Below are positions 36,429-46,410 of a stretch of 64,000 nt of DNA, one piece after another. The number at the start of each line of letters is the position of its first letter. Position 1 is the first letter of the stretch. Both the position numbers and the translations under genes were made by a program. The stretch comes from Sphingobium sp. Cam5-1. Its GTDB lineage: Bacteria; Pseudomonadota; Alphaproteobacteria; Sphingomonadales; Sphingomonadaceae. Where the stretch lies: the NCBI RefSeq assembly GCF_015693305.1, contig NZ_CP065138.1, positions 2,668,001-2,732,000 of the forward strand, given 5' to 3'. Below the pieces are notes generated by a model. The model did no database searches, was not told where the DNA came from, and was given only the letters and a program-made list of their open reading frames with translations.

Positions 36429-36824
36429 ATGGCATTGACCGATCCCCTGGGTGATATGCTCACCCGCATCCGCAACGGGCAGCAGGCGAAGAAGGACAGC
36501 GTTGTGTCCCCCGCTTCGAAGCTGCGCGCCCGCGTGCTCGACGTGCTGCAGCGCGAAGGCTATATCCGTGGTTATTCCGAAGAAGCTCTCGGCAAGCACC
36601 CGGGCCTGCGCATCGAGCTGAAATATTTCGAGGGCCAGCCCGCGATCAAGCATGTTGCCCGCGTGTCCAAGCCTGGCCGCCGCGTCTATTCGGGTTCCAA
36701 GGAACTGCCGGTGGTCCGCAATGGCCTGGGCATCACCATTGTCTCGACGCCTCGCGGCGTTCTGTCCGACGCTGAAGCGCGTGAGCAGAATGTCGGCGGC
36801 GAAGTGCTGGCGGAGGTGTTCTGA
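36429..36824 (+). CDS. rpsH: 30S ribosomal protein S8
   Basis: 131-residue S8, a primary 16S binder and spc-operon regulator in E. coli. [18 protein letters not shown] and [21 protein letters not shown] are conserved. Its stop overlaps the rplF start by one base. Confidence 0.98.
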   Translation: MALTDPLGDMLTRIRNGQQAKKDSVVSPASKLRARVLDVLQREGYIRGYSEEALGKHPGLRIELKYFEGQPAIKHVARVSKPGRRVYSGSKELPVVRNGLGITIVSTPRGVLSDAEAREQNVGGEVLAEVF

Positions 36825-37357
36825 TGAGCCGCACTGGTAAAAAGCCGGTCGCCGTCCCTTCGGGCGTGACCGCGGCCATCGCCGACGGTCAGCTGTCGGT
36901 GAAGGGTCCCAAGGGCACGCTGGCGATCCCGTTGGCCGATGAAGTCACCTACAGCGTCGAAGACGGCGTGATCGCGGTGAAGCCTGCCAATGACAGCAAG
37001 CGCGCCCGCGCTTTCTGGGGTCTGCAGCGCACGCTGATCGCGAACCTCATCACCGGCGTGACCGAGGGCTTCTCCAAGAAGCTGCTCATCACCGGTGTCG
37101 GCTACCGCGCCAATGCGCAGGGCAAGACCCTGAAGCTGCAGCTCGGCTATTCGCACGACGTCGATTTCGCGATCCCGGAAGGTATCGAAATCAAGACCCC
37201 GGATAACACCACGGTCGAGATTAGCGGCATTGACAAGCAGAAGGTGGGTCAGGTTGCAGCCGAGATCCGCCGCTGGCGCAAGCCCGAACCCTATAAGGGC
37301 AAGGGTATCAAGTACGCTGGCGAGTTCATCTTCCGCAAGGAAGGGAAGAAGAAGTAA
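36824..37357 (+). CDS. rplF: 50S ribosomal protein L6
   Basis: 177-residue L6 near the sarcin-ricin loop. Seen: [30 protein letters not shown] and [20 protein letters not shown]. Directly followed by rplR. Confidence 0.98.
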   Translation: MSRTGKKPVAVPSGVTAAIADGQLSVKGPKGTLAIPLADEVTYSVEDGVIAVKPANDSKRARAFWGLQRTLIANLITGVTEGFSKKLLITGVGYRANAQGKTLKLQLGYSHDVDFAIPEGIEIKTPDNTTVEISGIDKQKVGQVAAEIRRWRKPEPYKGKGIKYAGEFIFRKEGKKK

Positions 37358-37358
37358 G

Positions 37359-37724
37359 ATGGCAAAGCTTTCCCTCTTCGCGCGGCGTCGTCGCCGCGTC
37401 CGCACCGCGCTCAAGGCGGTTTCGGGCCACAAGCCCCGCCTCAGCGTCCACCGTTCGGGCCGTCACATCTACGCCCAGATCATCGACGATGCGCAGGGCA
37501 AGACCCTGGCCGCAGCGTCGACTTTGGACAAGGAAGTCGGGTCCAAGGCGCTGGGCAAGACCGGCGCCTCTTCCGAAGCCGCTGCCGAAGTTGGCAAGCG
37601 CGTCGCTGCTGCTGCGGCCGCCGTCGGCGTCACCAAGGTCGTGTTCGACCGTGGTGGCTTCCTGTTCCATGGCCGCGTCAAGGCGCTGGCCGATGCCGCC
37701 CGTGAAGGCGGGCTGGAGTTCTGA
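37359..37724 (+). CDS. rplR: 50S ribosomal protein L18
   Basis: 121-residue L18, binding 5S r[40 protein letters not shown] and [26 protein letters not shown] identify it. The start at 37359 was chosen over an upstream in-frame codon inside rplF; GGAAGGGAAG precedes it. Confidence 0.98.
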   Translation: MAKLSLFARRRRRVRTALKAVSGHKPRLSVHRSGRHIYAQIIDDAQGKTLAAASTLDKEVGSKALGKTGASSEAAAEVGKRVAAAAAAVGVTKVVFDRGGFLFHGRVKALADAAREGGLEF

Positions 37725-37726
37725 TC

Positions 37727-38449
37727 ATGGCTGACGAAAACGAAATCCAGGCCCAGCCGGGCGCACCTGCTGCCGTTGAAGGCGGCGAGAATGCACCGAC
37801 CGAGGGCCGTGGTCCGGGTCGCGGCCGTGGCCGTGGCGGTGATCGCAACCGTGGCGAGCGCGGTGGCCGTGGTCGTCGCGACGACCGTCGCGGCAACCGT
37901 GACGAGGAACAGGGCGAAGAACTGATCGAGAAGCTGGTTCACATCAACCGCGTCTCGAAGACCGTGAAGGGCGGTAAGCGCTTCGGCTTCGCGGCGCTAG
38001 TTGTCGTAGGTGACGGCAAGGGCCGCGCGGGCTTTGGTCATGGCAAGGCCCGCGAAGTGCCTGAAGCCATCAGCAAGGCGACCGCATCGGCCAAGAAGGC
38101 GATGGTTCGCGTTCCGCTGAAGGAAGGCCGCACGCTGCACCATGATGGCCTCGGCCATTTCGGTGCGGGCAAGGTGACGGTTCGTTCGGCTCCGGCCGGT
38201 ACGGGCATCATCGCCGGTGGTCCGATGCGCGCCGTGTTCGAAAGCCTCGGCGTCGCGGACGTCGTGACGAAGTCGAACGGCACGTCGAACCCGTACAACA
38301 TGATTCGTGCGACCTTCTCGGCGCTGGGCGAACAGACCAGCCCGAAGTCGGTGGCGCAGCGTCGTGGCAAGAAGGTTGCTGACCTGCTTCGTCGTGGTGG
38401 TGCCTCGGCCGAAGTCGCGCAGGCTGATGCCGAAGCGATCGTGGAGTAA
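37727..38449 (+). CDS. rpsE: 30S ribosomal protein S5 with Arg-Gly-rich extension
   Basis: 240 residues, about 70 longer than E. coli S5. Residues 1-64 form a disordered extension, acidic first and then packed with RG/GR and RGG pairs ([20 protein letters not shown]). The normal S5 core starts at [23 protein letters not shown] and is complete, including [20 protein letters not shown]5 guards mRNA entry and decoding accuracy. Similar tails are known on some alphaproteobacterial r-proteins; the extension may bind RNA. Confidence 0.97.
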   Translation: MADENEIQAQPGAPAAVEGGENAPTEGRGPGRGRGRGGDRNRGERGGRGRRDDRRGNRDEEQGEELIEKLVHINRVSKTVKGGKRFGFAALVVVGDGKGRAGFGHGKAREVPEAISKATASAKKAMVRVPLKEGRTLHHDGLGHFGAGKVTVRSAPAGTGIIAGGPMRAVFESLGVADVVTKSNGTSNPYNMIRATFSALGEQTSPKSVAQRRGKKVADLLRRGGASAEVAQADAEAIVE

Positions 38450-38454
38450 CGGAT

Positions 38455-38634
38455 ATGGCGAAGATCAAGATCAAGCAGATCGGCTCACCGATCCGCCGTC
38501 CTGCCGACCAGAAGAAGATTCTGATCGGCCTCGGCCTTGGCAAGATGCACCGCGTGGTTGAACTGGAAGACACAGCGGAAGTCCGCGGTGCCATTGCCAA
38601 GCTTCCCCATATGGTCGCGGTGGTCGAGGGCTGA
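38455..38634 (+). CDS. rpmD: 50S ribosomal protein L30
   Basis: 59-residue L30 in the usual place between rpsE and rplO. The protein reads [16 protein letters not shown] at the start, then [20 protein letters not shown] and ends HMVAVVEG. Start follows AACGGAT only 5 bases after rpsE. Two terminator-like hairpins follow its stop. Confidence 0.97.
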   Translation: MAKIKIKQIGSPIRRPADQKKILIGLGLGKMHRVVELEDTAEVRGAIAKLPHMVAVVEG

Positions 38635-38663
38635 GCCTTCCGATCACAACGGAATGAAGCGGG

Positions 38664-38691
38664 AGAGGGGGAAACCCCTCTTTCGTTTTTT
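38664..38691 (+). terminator. Terminator-like hairpin between rpmD and rplO
   Basis: AGAGGGG-gaaa-CCCCTCT followed by TTCGTTTTTT. This has the form of a complete intrinsic terminator inside the spc operon, 30 bases after rpmD. Confidence 0.8.
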
Positions 38692-38694
38692 AAA

Positions 38695-38721
38695 AAAGGG
38701 CGCTAATGGCGCGCCCTCTTT
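38695..38721 (+). terminator. Second hairpin between rpmD and rplO
   Basis: AAA-GGGCGC-taatggc-GCGCCC-TCTTT directly after the first terminator. With flanking A and T runs it can act in either direction. Together they should reduce read-through to rplO-secY-adk unless antitermination applies. Confidence 0.6.
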
Positions 38722-38784
38722 AGTTGTTCCGCCGATCAGGGATTGAGTGGGACTGCGCGAACATAGCGAAAGCGAGTGCACGAA

Positions 38785-39321
38785 ATGACGAAGCTTAACG
38801 AACTCAATGACAATGCCGGTGCCCGTAAGGGCCGGATGCGCGTTGGCCGTGGTATCGGCTCGGGCAAGGGCAAGACCGCCGGTCGCGGCCAGAAGGGTGC
38901 GAAGGCGCGCTCGGGCGTTGCGATCAACGGCTTCGAAGGCGGCCAGATGCCGCTCCACATGCGTCTGCCGAAGCGCGGCTTCAACAACATCTTCGCCAAG
39001 GATTACGCGATCGTGAACTTGGGCGCGGTGCAGAAGGCGATTGATGCTGGCAAGCTTGATGCCAATGCGACCATCGACCATGCGGCGCTGAAGGCTGCTG
39101 CGCTGGCTCGCGGCGGCAAGGACGGCGTCCGTTTGCTTGCCAAGGGCGAACTGACCGCCAAGGTCAACCTGCTGGTCGCCGGTGCCTCGAAGGGTGCTGT
39201 CGAGGCGGTCGAGAAGGCTGGCGGCAAGGTCCAGGTGATCGAAGTCGTTCCCGCTGCCGATAAGGCGAAGGCCAAGAAGGGCACGGCCCTGGCTGCCAAG
39301 AAGGCCGCGGCCAAGGCGTAA
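38785..39321 (+). CDS. rplO: 50S ribosomal protein L15
   Basis: 178 residues. [43 protein letters not shown] and [15 protein letters not shown] are conserved. The C-terminus carries an extra Ala/Lys-rich tail (about 155-178). ATG 38785 was chosen over a GTG three codons upstream. It is preceded by tandem hairpins, so it may have its own promoter. Confidence 0.97.
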   Translation: MTKLNELNDNAGARKGRMRVGRGIGSGKGKTAGRGQKGAKARSGVAINGFEGGQMPLHMRLPKRGFNNIFAKDYAIVNLGAVQKAIDAGKLDANATIDHAALKAAALARGGKDGVRLLAKGELTAKVNLLVAGASKGAVEAVEKAGGKVQVIEVVPAADKAKAKKGTALAAKKAAAKA

Positions 39322-39633
39322 TCAGGCCGCCAAGGCTTGCAAGCATGGCCCCGCTGCCCGATATGGGCGAGCGGGGCTATGTGTTTCGGGCAATGTTCCG
39401 GCAGCCTTCCTTTCGTCAGATCGTGTCGCGCACTGTCTCGGCACCGTCAGGACATCACCCGTTTCTCGACTCCGTTCGAAACGAAATGGGGAACGCAAGG
39501 AAGGGGGGCTGAAGGCGCACTTTGTCGCATCATCCGCAAATCCCGGTTCGACAGCGCCCCATGACCCCGCTAAGGGATTAGCGATTCAGGCTGGGGCGTG
39601 ACCTTGGCCAAGATGTTTTGAAGGGCAGCCAAG
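39322..39633. other. 312-base spacer between rplO and secY
   Basis: No gene is visible. A hairpin with arms CCCCGCT/AGCGGGG (39350-39377) follows rplO. The rest lacks a clear promoter by eye, although the length suggests secY-adk may be expressed separately. Confidence 0.5.
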
Positions 39634-40998
39634 ATGGCATCGAGAGCCGACCAGCTCGCATCCAATCTCAGCCTGGCAAAGTTCAGCCAGGCGACCGACC
39701 TCAAGAAGCGCCTATGGTTCACACTGGGCGCATTGATCGTGTTTCGCTTCCTGAGCTTCGTGCCGCTACCGGGCGTCGATCCGACCGCGCTGTCTCAGCT
39801 TTACAAGCAGACCAATGGCGGTGTCCTGGACATTTTCAACACTTTCTCCGGTGGGTCGCTCTCGCGCATGAGTCTGATTGCGCTCGGCGTCATGCCTTAC
39901 ATCACGGCCTCGATCGTGGTGCAGCTCGCCGCCAGCCTTTCGCCGCAGCTCGCCGCGATCAAGAAGGAAGGTGAGAGCGGTCGCAAAAAGCTCAACCAGT
40001 ATACGCGTTACGGCACGGTTGGCCTGACTGCGGTGCAGGGGTATTTCATCGCGGTCGGCCTCGAAAGCTTCGGCGCACAATCGGGCGTGCAAGCAGTGGT
40101 CGATCCCGGTTTTCTGTTCCGGATCGCAGCGGTCGTGTCGCTGATCGGGGGCACGATGTTCCTGATGTGGCTGGGTGAACAGATCACGTCGCGCGGTATC
40201 GGCAACGGCGTCAGCCTCATAATCATGGCTGGCATCGTTGCTCAGCTTCCGGTCACCCTAAGCAATCTTTTCAAATCGGGCAGCGAGGGATCGATCTCGG
40301 GCCTGCTGATCGTGATGGTCATCGCATTGGCGGTCGGCTTGATCCTGCTGATCTGTTTCATGGAGCGCGCGCAGCGCCGCGTGCTGATTCAGTATCCCAA
40401 GCGCCAAACTCGTCAGGGATTGATGCAGGCGGATCGCAGCCATCTGCCGCTCAAGGTAAATACCGCCGGCGTTATCCCGCCGATCTTCGCCAGTTCGCTT
40501 CTGCTGATGCCACTGACCATTTCCCAGTTCGCGGGTAGAACCATTGCCGGTGAGAGCAGGCTTGGGGATTTCGTACTGACGCTGAACCAATATCTGTCGC
40601 ACGGCAGCCCGGTTTACATGGGCCTTTACGGCCTGGGGATCGTATTCTTCTGCTTCTTCTACACCGCGGTTGTGTTTAATCCTGAGGAGACGGCGGATAA
40701 TCTCAAGCGGAATGGCGGGTTTATACCGGGCATCCGTCCCGGCAAGAACACCGAAAATTATCTGGACTATGTGCTGACCCGGATCACGGTGATTGGTGCT
40801 GCCTATCTGGCCATCATATGCCTGGTGCCGGAATTTGCCATCGCCCGGGCGGGTATTCCCTTCTATCTGGGCGGGACGAGTCTGCTGATCGTGGTCAATG
40901 TCACGGTGGATACCGTGACGCAGATCCAGAGCCATTTGCTGGCTCACCAATATGGCGATCTGATCAAAAAGGCGAAGCTGAAGGGACGTCTTCGCTAA
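39634..40998 (+). CDS. secY: Protein translocase channel subunit SecY
   Basis: 454-residue, 10-TM channel. It shows the plug region near TM2 (PGVDPTALSQLYKQTNGGVLD and FNTFSGGSLSRMSLIALGVMPYITASI split by a few residues), TM5-TM6 with ERAQRRVLIQYPKRQ, and the cytosolic loop PEETADNLKRNGGFIPGIRPGKNT. Complete. It exports and inserts proteins with SecE, SecG and SecA. Confidence 0.98.
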   Translation: MASRADQLASNLSLAKFSQATDLKKRLWFTLGALIVFRFLSFVPLPGVDPTALSQLYKQTNGGVLDIFNTFSGGSLSRMSLIALGVMPYITASIVVQLAASLSPQLAAIKKEGESGRKKLNQYTRYGTVGLTAVQGYFIAVGLESFGAQSGVQAVVDPGFLFRIAAVVSLIGGTMFLMWLGEQITSRGIGNGVSLIIMAGIVAQLPVTLSNLFKSGSEGSISGLLIVMVIALAVGLILLICFMERAQRRVLIQYPKRQTRQGLMQADRSHLPLKVNTAGVIPPIFASSLLLMPLTISQFAGRTIAGESRLGDFVLTLNQYLSHGSPVYMGLYGLGIVFFCFFYTAVVFNPEETADNLKRNGGFIPGIRPGKNTENYLDYVLTRITVIGAAYLAIICLVPEFAIARAGIPFYLGGTSLLIVVNVTVDTVTQIQSHLLAHQYGDLIKKAKLKGRLR

Positions 40999-41042
40999 AA
41001 GCGCATCGAGGCGCGGCGCAAGAACAGGGGAGTATGCGCAAA

Positions 41043-41699
41043 ATGAATATCATTCTGCTGGGTCCTCCAGGAGCAGGGAAGGGCACGCAGGCGAGCCGCC
41101 TGGTCGAAACTCGTGGCATGGTTCAGCTGTCGACGGGTGACATGCTGCGGGCGGCGGTAAAGGCGCAGACGCCGATTGGCCTCAAGGCCAAGGCGGTGAT
41201 GGAGGCGGGTGAACTGGTTTCGGATGAAATCGTTTCCGGCATCATCGGCGAAGCATTGGATGGGTTGGCCGATAGCACTGGCGTGATCTTCGACGGCTAT
41301 CCGCGCACCGAAGCTCAGGCCCATTCGCTCGACGTCATTCTTGCCGATCGCGGCCGTACATTGGACCATGTTATCGAACTCGACGTCGATGAGGACGCTC
41401 TGGTCGAGCGCATCACGGGCCGCTTCACCTGCGCGACCTGTGGTGAGGGCTATCACGATAGCTTCAAGCAGCCCAAGGTCGCTGATGAGTGCGACAGATG
41501 CCATGGACATGAGTTCAAGCGCCGTCCCGACGATAATGAAGAAACGGTTCGCACCCGGATGGCGGAATATCGTGCTAAGACCGCCCCCATTCTTCCAATC
41601 TATGAGGCGCGAGGGATCGTGTCCCGTGTGGACGGCATGGCTGACATGGACGACGTGACTGCGGCAATCGCGGGCATATTGGATCACGCCAAAAGCTGA
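41043..41699 (+). CDS. adk: Adenylate kinase, zinc-lid type
   Basis: 218 residues. P-loop GPPGAGKGTQ (7-16), NMP-binding QLSTGDMLRAAV, and DGYPRTEAQA. The lid (about 125-160) carries four cysteines, C130, C133, C150 and C153 (CATC ... CDRC), the structural zinc site of long-form Adk. It interconverts AMP+ATP and 2 ADP. ATG 41043 is preferred (AGGGGAG at good spacing); ATG 41034 would add three residues. The genes expected next (rpsM, rpsK, rpoA, rplQ) are absent here. Confidence 0.97.
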   Translation: MNIILLGPPGAGKGTQASRLVETRGMVQLSTGDMLRAAVKAQTPIGLKAKAVMEAGELVSDEIVSGIIGEALDGLADSTGVIFDGYPRTEAQAHSLDVILADRGRTLDHVIELDVDEDALVERITGRFTCATCGEGYHDSFKQPKVADECDRCHGHEFKRRPDDNEETVRTRMAEYRAKTAPILPIYEARGIVSRVDGMADMDDVTAAIAGILDHAKS

Positions 41700-41736
41700 G
41701 GTAATTTCTCCCGTCTTTCAGAGGCGGGAGAAAGGC

Positions 41737-42275
41737 ATGCGGAACTCTATTCGGGCCATCCTGGCCACTGCGCTCGCTGGCGGAACCGCCGCCCAAGCGG
41801 AAGTTAAGTCGGCGAACGATTTCGGCTTCGAGGTAGTCAGCAGCGTCGAAATCGTGGGCGACGTGTAAACGACATATTCGTTGATCGCTTCACCGGCGCG
41901 CTGGTGGAGCAGCGAACACACCTACAGTAGCGATGCCGCCAACCTTAGCCTGGATACAAAAGCGGGAGGCTGTTTCTGTGAGCAGCTTCCCGGCCACGCG
42001 GGTCGGCAGGCAGTGTCGAACATGCTCGCATGATTTTTGCCTTGCCATAAAAGCATTTAAGGCTTTCCGGAGCCTTGTGACCTCTGCAAGCCGAGGCGGT
42101 CACTGGTACGCTCGACATCGCCCTTTATCCGGCTGGCGAGGATGTTCGTGCGACCATCAGTTATGTCGCGGGAGGCTATATGCGAATGCGTCCAGCCCAG
42201 ATTGCGCCCATTGTGAACAAGGTTCTGGCCGAGCAATTGGCACGGCTGAAGCGCACAGCCGAGCAGGGCGACTGA
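41737..42275 (+). pseudogene. Decayed SRPBCC-family secreted protein gene
   Basis: The first frame reads a signal peptide (MRNSIRAILATALAGGTAAQAE) and the start of a lipid-binding START-like domain. It is broken by TAA at 41866, then continues in frame with SLIASPARWWSSEHTYSSD and KAGGCFCEQLPG. A frameshift near 42000-42020 moves the homology to another frame, which has TAA at 42048 and TGA at 42078 before PLQAEAVTGTLDIALYPAG and a normal C-terminus ending at 42275. Four lesions show a dead gene. Intact relatives in sphingomonads are known from memory. It lies 37 bases after adk. Confidence 0.85.
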
Positions 42276-42370
42276 CCTTCCAAGCCGGACGCAACCGTGC
42301 GAGCCAACAATATATGTCCGACCCTAATATCTTAACCGATTGATTGCTGTTTCATTGCTAATGCATTCGA

Positions 42371-43411
42371 GTGACTGCATTGCCTACTCGGAACCGCTTG
42401 GCGGAATTGGATGCTTTGAGAGGCATCGGTGCGCTGTGTGTGCTGGTTTTTCATTATTCCACGCGCTTCCACGAGCTTTTTCCCCAAGCGGCGCACGTGC
42501 CATTCAGCTTTCCCGGAGGCAATTATCGCGTCCTGCTGTTTTTCACGATCTCGGGCTTCGCCATATTCTTCACGCTGGATCGGATCGGTAGCGTCGCCGA
42601 TTTCGCGGTAAACCGGATCGCCCGGCTTTATCCAGCTTATATCGTCGCGATGTTGCTGACCTTGTCGATCGAATATGCGGCAAAGGCGTCTCAATTGCTG
42701 GTAGGTCCCAGCGCGGTCCTGGCTAACTTCACGATGTTGCAGGGGTTCGCGTTTCTCCCTGAAGTAGACGGCGCTTATTGGACATTGACCGTCGAAATCG
42801 CCTTTTACTTCTGTATGATATCGATCTGGAAATGGGCTGGATTGAAAAGGCTCGAACCGATGCTGGCATTGTGGCTCGCGGTTCGCGCGATTTATGGGTT
42901 ATGGCCCGACATGCCCGAACGCATCGTCATGCTTTTGGTACTGCGCTATCTCCCCTTCTTCATCATCGGGATGTTGTCTTACCGTGTCTGGTCTGGTCAG
43001 CGGAGCTGGCGGCAACAATCTCCCTATGCCGCCCTTGCACTGCTGTCGGTCGCCTCGATGGAAAGCTGGGACGTCGCGCTGATGGCTTGTATTCTGCTTG
43101 CAGGCTTTGCAGCGCTAATCAGAGGGCATCTGCAGTGGATCGCGTCACGTCCACTGCTCTGGATAGGCGGGATCAGCTATTCCTTCTACCTCATCCATCA
43201 GCATGTGGGTTTCGTCGTGATGCTGAAAATGGCGGAGCAGGGGTATAGCCCGTGGCTCGCCTTCTTCTCCGCGTTTCTTGTCGCACTAACTTTGGGCACG
43301 GGCATCAACAGGCTGGTGGAGCGACCCGCAGGCGAGGCGATAATATCGTGGTGGCGACGGCGGCGTGGAAATAGGCTGGCGCACGCTGAAGCCTCGTCCC
43401 GGCCTATTTAA
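42371..43411 (+). CDS. Acyltransferase 3 family membrane protein
   Basis: 346-residue, about 10-TM protein of the OafA/NodX acyltransferase-3 family. Markers are LDALRGIGALCVLVFHYS (the conserved R and H), FFTISGFAIFFTL, VDGAYWTLTVEIAFYF and GGISYSFYLIHQHVGF. Such enzymes move acetyl or other acyl groups onto cell-surface sugars. The substrate is unknown. The best start is GTG at 42371, but no good ribosome site is seen. Confidence 0.9.
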   Translation: MTALPTRNRLAELDALRGIGALCVLVFHYSTRFHELFPQAAHVPFSFPGGNYRVLLFFTISGFAIFFTLDRIGSVADFAVNRIARLYPAYIVAMLLTLSIEYAAKASQLLVGPSAVLANFTMLQGFAFLPEVDGAYWTLTVEIAFYFCMISIWKWAGLKRLEPMLALWLAVRAIYGLWPDMPERIVMLLVLRYLPFFIIGMLSYRVWSGQRSWRQQSPYAALALLSVASMESWDVALMACILLAGFAALIRGHLQWIASRPLLWIGGISYSFYLIHQHVGFVVMLKMAEQGYSPWLAFFSAFLVALTLGTGINRLVERPAGEAIISWWRRRRGNRLAHAEASSRPI

Positions 43412-43502
43412 TGACGATGTCATTCCGTCGCACTGACAGTGGTGGTGAGCGGAAGGAGAAGAACAGGGGCATGGCATTGGTGCCAAGCCCCTGCGTAAGA
43501 TT

Positions 43503-44315
43503 TTACTGCGCGCGGGGGGCTGCTGCTGCCGCGTTGGCAGGCAACCCGCCCATCTGCGTGACCAGCTTGGTGTAGGCGTCCAGATAGGCGAGCACGATCA
43601 CCTGGCCGATCTCGGTATTTTGGTAGCCGCTCCCACCGGCGGCAGCAAAGCCGCCCCACCAACCGGCACCGCCGCCGCCGCCGAAGCCGATGTCGGTCTT
43701 GCGCGCATAGCCTTCGGTCAGCGCCTCTTCTTCGGTCGTGCGGGCGTTAACGATGGAAAGCGTGACGTTCGCTTCCTTCTTCTTGATGTTGAGGCCGCCG
43801 GCAAGTGCGCCGAACGTGCCGCCCATCAGGCCACCAAGTGCAGCGCCAAAGCCGCCCCCGCCAGAGTTGCGGTTGGACGAGACGATATCAGGCTCCAGAT
43901 AATAGTCGGCTGTCTTGACCTGGCCCCGGCCCAAGTTCGATCCAGCCTGCAATTCGCCCGAGTCCGCCATGGCGCGTTCCATCGCCCGGCTCTGCATGGC
44001 GCGGCCGCGGTTGACGATGCCGAAGCAGCCGGACTGCTGGATGAACACCTTGAGGATCGCTTCCGGGCTGCCCAGGTTCAACTCGCGCCACCACTGGTTG
44101 TCGGGTTCGACGATCGCGACAGTGCCAAGGCGGCGAGTGCAGCGGGGAATCTCCTGCTGAGCGCGCTCTTGCGCTCTGCGGCCCGAGGAGGCGCCTTTGG
44201 TGGTGCCATCCTTATAGGTCTTGCCAGAAGAACTCATATTCGTCTGCGCCATCGCAGACATCGGCGTAGCAAGCATCGATGCTGTCGCGACGAGCGCGGA
44301 AACCGTCTTCAACAT
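43503..44315 (-). CDS. CsgG/HfaB-family secreted protein
   Basis: 270 residues. An ordinary Sec signal peptide (about 1-23, ending AMAQ) without a lipobox Cys is followed by a CsgG-like domain (about 60-260): RLGTVAIVEPDN, FIQQSGCFGIVNRGRAM, DYYLEPDI, Gly-rich stretches, and VTLSIVNARTTEEEAL. CsgG lipoproteins form the outer-membrane pore for curli, but this one lacks the lipid anchor and csg neighbours, so a different periplasmic or outer-membrane role is likely. The gene stands alone, divergent from lepA. Confidence 0.8.
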   Translation of the reverse strand: MLKTVSALVATASMLATPMSAMAQTNMSSSGKTYKDGTTKGASSGRRAQERAQQEIPRCTRRLGTVAIVEPDNQWWRELNLGSPEAILKVFIQQSGCFGIVNRGRAMQSRAMERAMADSGELQAGSNLGRGQVKTADYYLEPDIVSSNRNSGGGGFGAALGGLMGGTFGALAGGLNIKKKEANVTLSIVNARTTEEEALTEGYARKTDIGFGGGGGAGWWGGFAAAGGSGYQNTEIGQVIVLAYLDAYTKLVTQMGGLPANAAAAAPRAQ

Positions 44316-44479
44316 TGCCCCAAATCCCTTTCGAGCGGTTAATTATGGAATTTTTATTATGGTACGACCCGTTTAAGGCTCGCGTCAATTACCATAGCTC
44401 GCAGGCTTTTCCTACTGATGGGCAGGCTGGTTGCAAGCTCTGCTGACAGGCCCGCAAATGGCTGCTATCGGCGCGGTCC

Positions 44480-46285
44480 ATGACCAACCTTTCGCACATC
44501 CGTAATTTCTCGATCATCGCGCATATCGACCATGGCAAATCGACGCTGGCCGACCGGCTGATCCAGCGCACCGGGGGGCTGACCGACCGGGAGATGTCGG
44601 CCCAGGTCCTCGATAATATGGATATCGAGAAGGAACGGGGCATCACCATCAAGGCGCAGACCGTGCGCCTCGACTATGTCGCGAAGAATGGTGAGACATA
44701 TGAGCTCAACCTCATGGACACGCCGGGCCATGTCGACTTTGCCTATGAAGTGAGCCGGAGCCTCGCCGCGTGCGAGGGCGCGCTGCTGGTCGTGGACGCG
44801 GCGCAGGGCGTGGAAGCGCAGACGCTGGCCAATGTCTATCAATCGATCGAGCATGACCATGAGATCGTGCCGGTGCTGAACAAGATCGACCTGCCCGCCG
44901 CCGAGCCGGAGAAGGTGCGAGCGGAGATCGAGGAAGTGATTGGCCTTGATGCGTCGGAAGCGGTGCTGGCGAGCGCGAAGTCGGGTATCGGCATCGACGA
45001 TATTCTCGAAGCCATAGTCGCCAAGATCCCGCCGCCCAAGGGCGACCGCAACGCGCCGCTGGAAGCCATGTTGGTCGACAGCTGGTACGACCCTTATCTC
45101 GGCGTCGTCATCCTGGTCCGCGTCGTCAACGGCGTGATCAAGAAGGGGCAGCAGATCAAGTTCATGATCGGCGAGACCGAGCATCTGATCGACCGCGTGG
45201 GCTGCATGCGGCCCAAGATCGAACAGCTGCCGGAACTCGGTCCGGGCGAGATCGGCTTCATCACGGCGCAGATCAAGGACATCAGCCAGACCCGCGTGGG
45301 CGACACCATCACCACGGTCAAGAACCCCGCGGCCAATCCGCTGCCGGGCTTTAAGGAAGTGCAGCCGGTGGTCTTCTGCGGACTGTTCCCGGTCGATGCC
45401 AATGATTTTGAAAAGCTGCGCGATTCGATTTCCAAGCTGCGGCTGAACGACGCGTCCTTCTCCTTCGAGATGGAGACGTCGGCGGCGCTCGGCTTCGGCT
45501 TCCGCTGCGGCTTCCTGGGGCTGCTCCATCTGGAGATCATTCAGGAGCGGCTGACGCGCGAATATGATCTCGACCTCATCACCACCGCGCCGTCGGTGGT
45601 CTATGAAATGCACATGAAGGATGGGGAGGTGAAGCATCTGCACAACCCCGCCGACATGCCAGATCCCAACTATATCGAGATGATCGAGGAGCCGTGGATC
45701 GAGGCGGTGATCTACTGCCCCGACGAATATCTGGGTTCGATCCTGAAGCTCTGCCAGGACCGGCGCGGCATTCAGAAGAACCTGACCTATGTCGGCGGAC
45801 GCGCGCAGGTGACTTATGAGCTGCCGCTCAACGAAGTGGTGTTCGACTTTTATGATCGCCTGAAGTCGATATCGCGCGGCTATGCGAGCTTCGACTATCA
45901 TCAGATCGGGACGCGTGAAGGCGACTTGGTCAAGATGAGCATCCTCGTCAACAACGAGCCGGTCGATGCGCTGTCGATGATCGTTCACCGGAGCGCGGCC
46001 GAGGCGCGGGGGCGGCACATGTGCGAGCGGTTGAAGGATCTGATCCCTCGCCATCTGTTCAAGATTCCGATCCAGGCGGCGATTGGCGGCAAGGTGATTG
46101 CGCGGGAGACGATTGCGGCGATGCGCAAGGACGTGACCGCGAAATGCTATGGCGGCGACATCACGCGTAAGAAGAAGCTGCTGGAGAAGCAGAAAGAGGG
46201 CAAGAAGCGGATGCGGGAATATGGGTCGGTGCAGATCCCGCAGGAGGCCTTCATTGCGGCGTTGCGTATGGGGGATGAGAGCTAA
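44480..46285 (+). CDS. lepA: Elongation factor 4 (LepA)
   Basis: 601-residue GTPase. G1 [14 protein letters not shown], effector [14 protein letters not shown]3 [16 protein letters not shown]4 NKIDLP. The LepA-specific C-terminal domain ends at [21 protein letters not shown] and [20 protein letters not shown]4 acts on stalled or early-assembly ribosomes. It is complete and separate from the other translation genes of the window. Confidence 0.98.
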   Translation: MTNLSHIRNFSIIAHIDHGKSTLADRLIQRTGGLTDREMSAQVLDNMDIEKERGITIKAQTVRLDYVAKNGETYELNLMDTPGHVDFAYEVSRSLAACEGALLVVDAAQGVEAQTLANVYQSIEHDHEIVPVLNKIDLPAAEPEKVRAEIEEVIGLDASEAVLASAKSGIGIDDILEAIVAKIPPPKGDRNAPLEAMLVDSWYDPYLGVVILVRVVNGVIKKGQQIKFMIGETEHLIDRVGCMRPKIEQLPELGPGEIGFITAQIKDISQTRVGDTITTVKNPAANPLPGFKEVQPVVFCGLFPVDANDFEKLRDSISKLRLNDASFSFEMETSAALGFGFRCGFLGLLHLEIIQERLTREYDLDLITTAPSVVYEMHMKDGEVKHLHNPADMPDPNYIEMIEEPWIEAVIYCPDEYLGSILKLCQDRRGIQKNLTYVGGRAQVTYELPLNEVVFDFYDRLKSISRGYASFDYHQIGTREGDLVKMSILVNNEPVDALSMIVHRSAAEARGRHMCERLKDLIPRHLFKIPIQAAIGGKVIARETIAAMRKDVTAKCYGGDITRKKKLLEKQKEGKKRMREYGSVQIPQEAFIAALRMGDES

Positions 46286-46410
46286 CACTCATTCGTTTGG
46301 GTTGGGCTGGTCGAAGCCTGCTCTTTTCGTTGGAGAAGGGCAGGAGGGGCGCGCTGAGCAAGGATTGACGCGGGCGGGGCATCCATGATCATGTCCGTGC
46401 GCACTTCTTG

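Noticed and set aside
42371..44315. Acyltransferase and CsgG-like genes as a surface polysaccharide or curli locus
   Set aside because: They are on opposite strands, and no glycosyltransferase, csgA/B/E/F or hfa genes are present.
44465..46288. A 607-codon frame antisense to lepA
   Set aside because: Shadow of lepA on the other strand caused by codon bias; its protein is His/Arg/Asp-rich without recognisable domains.
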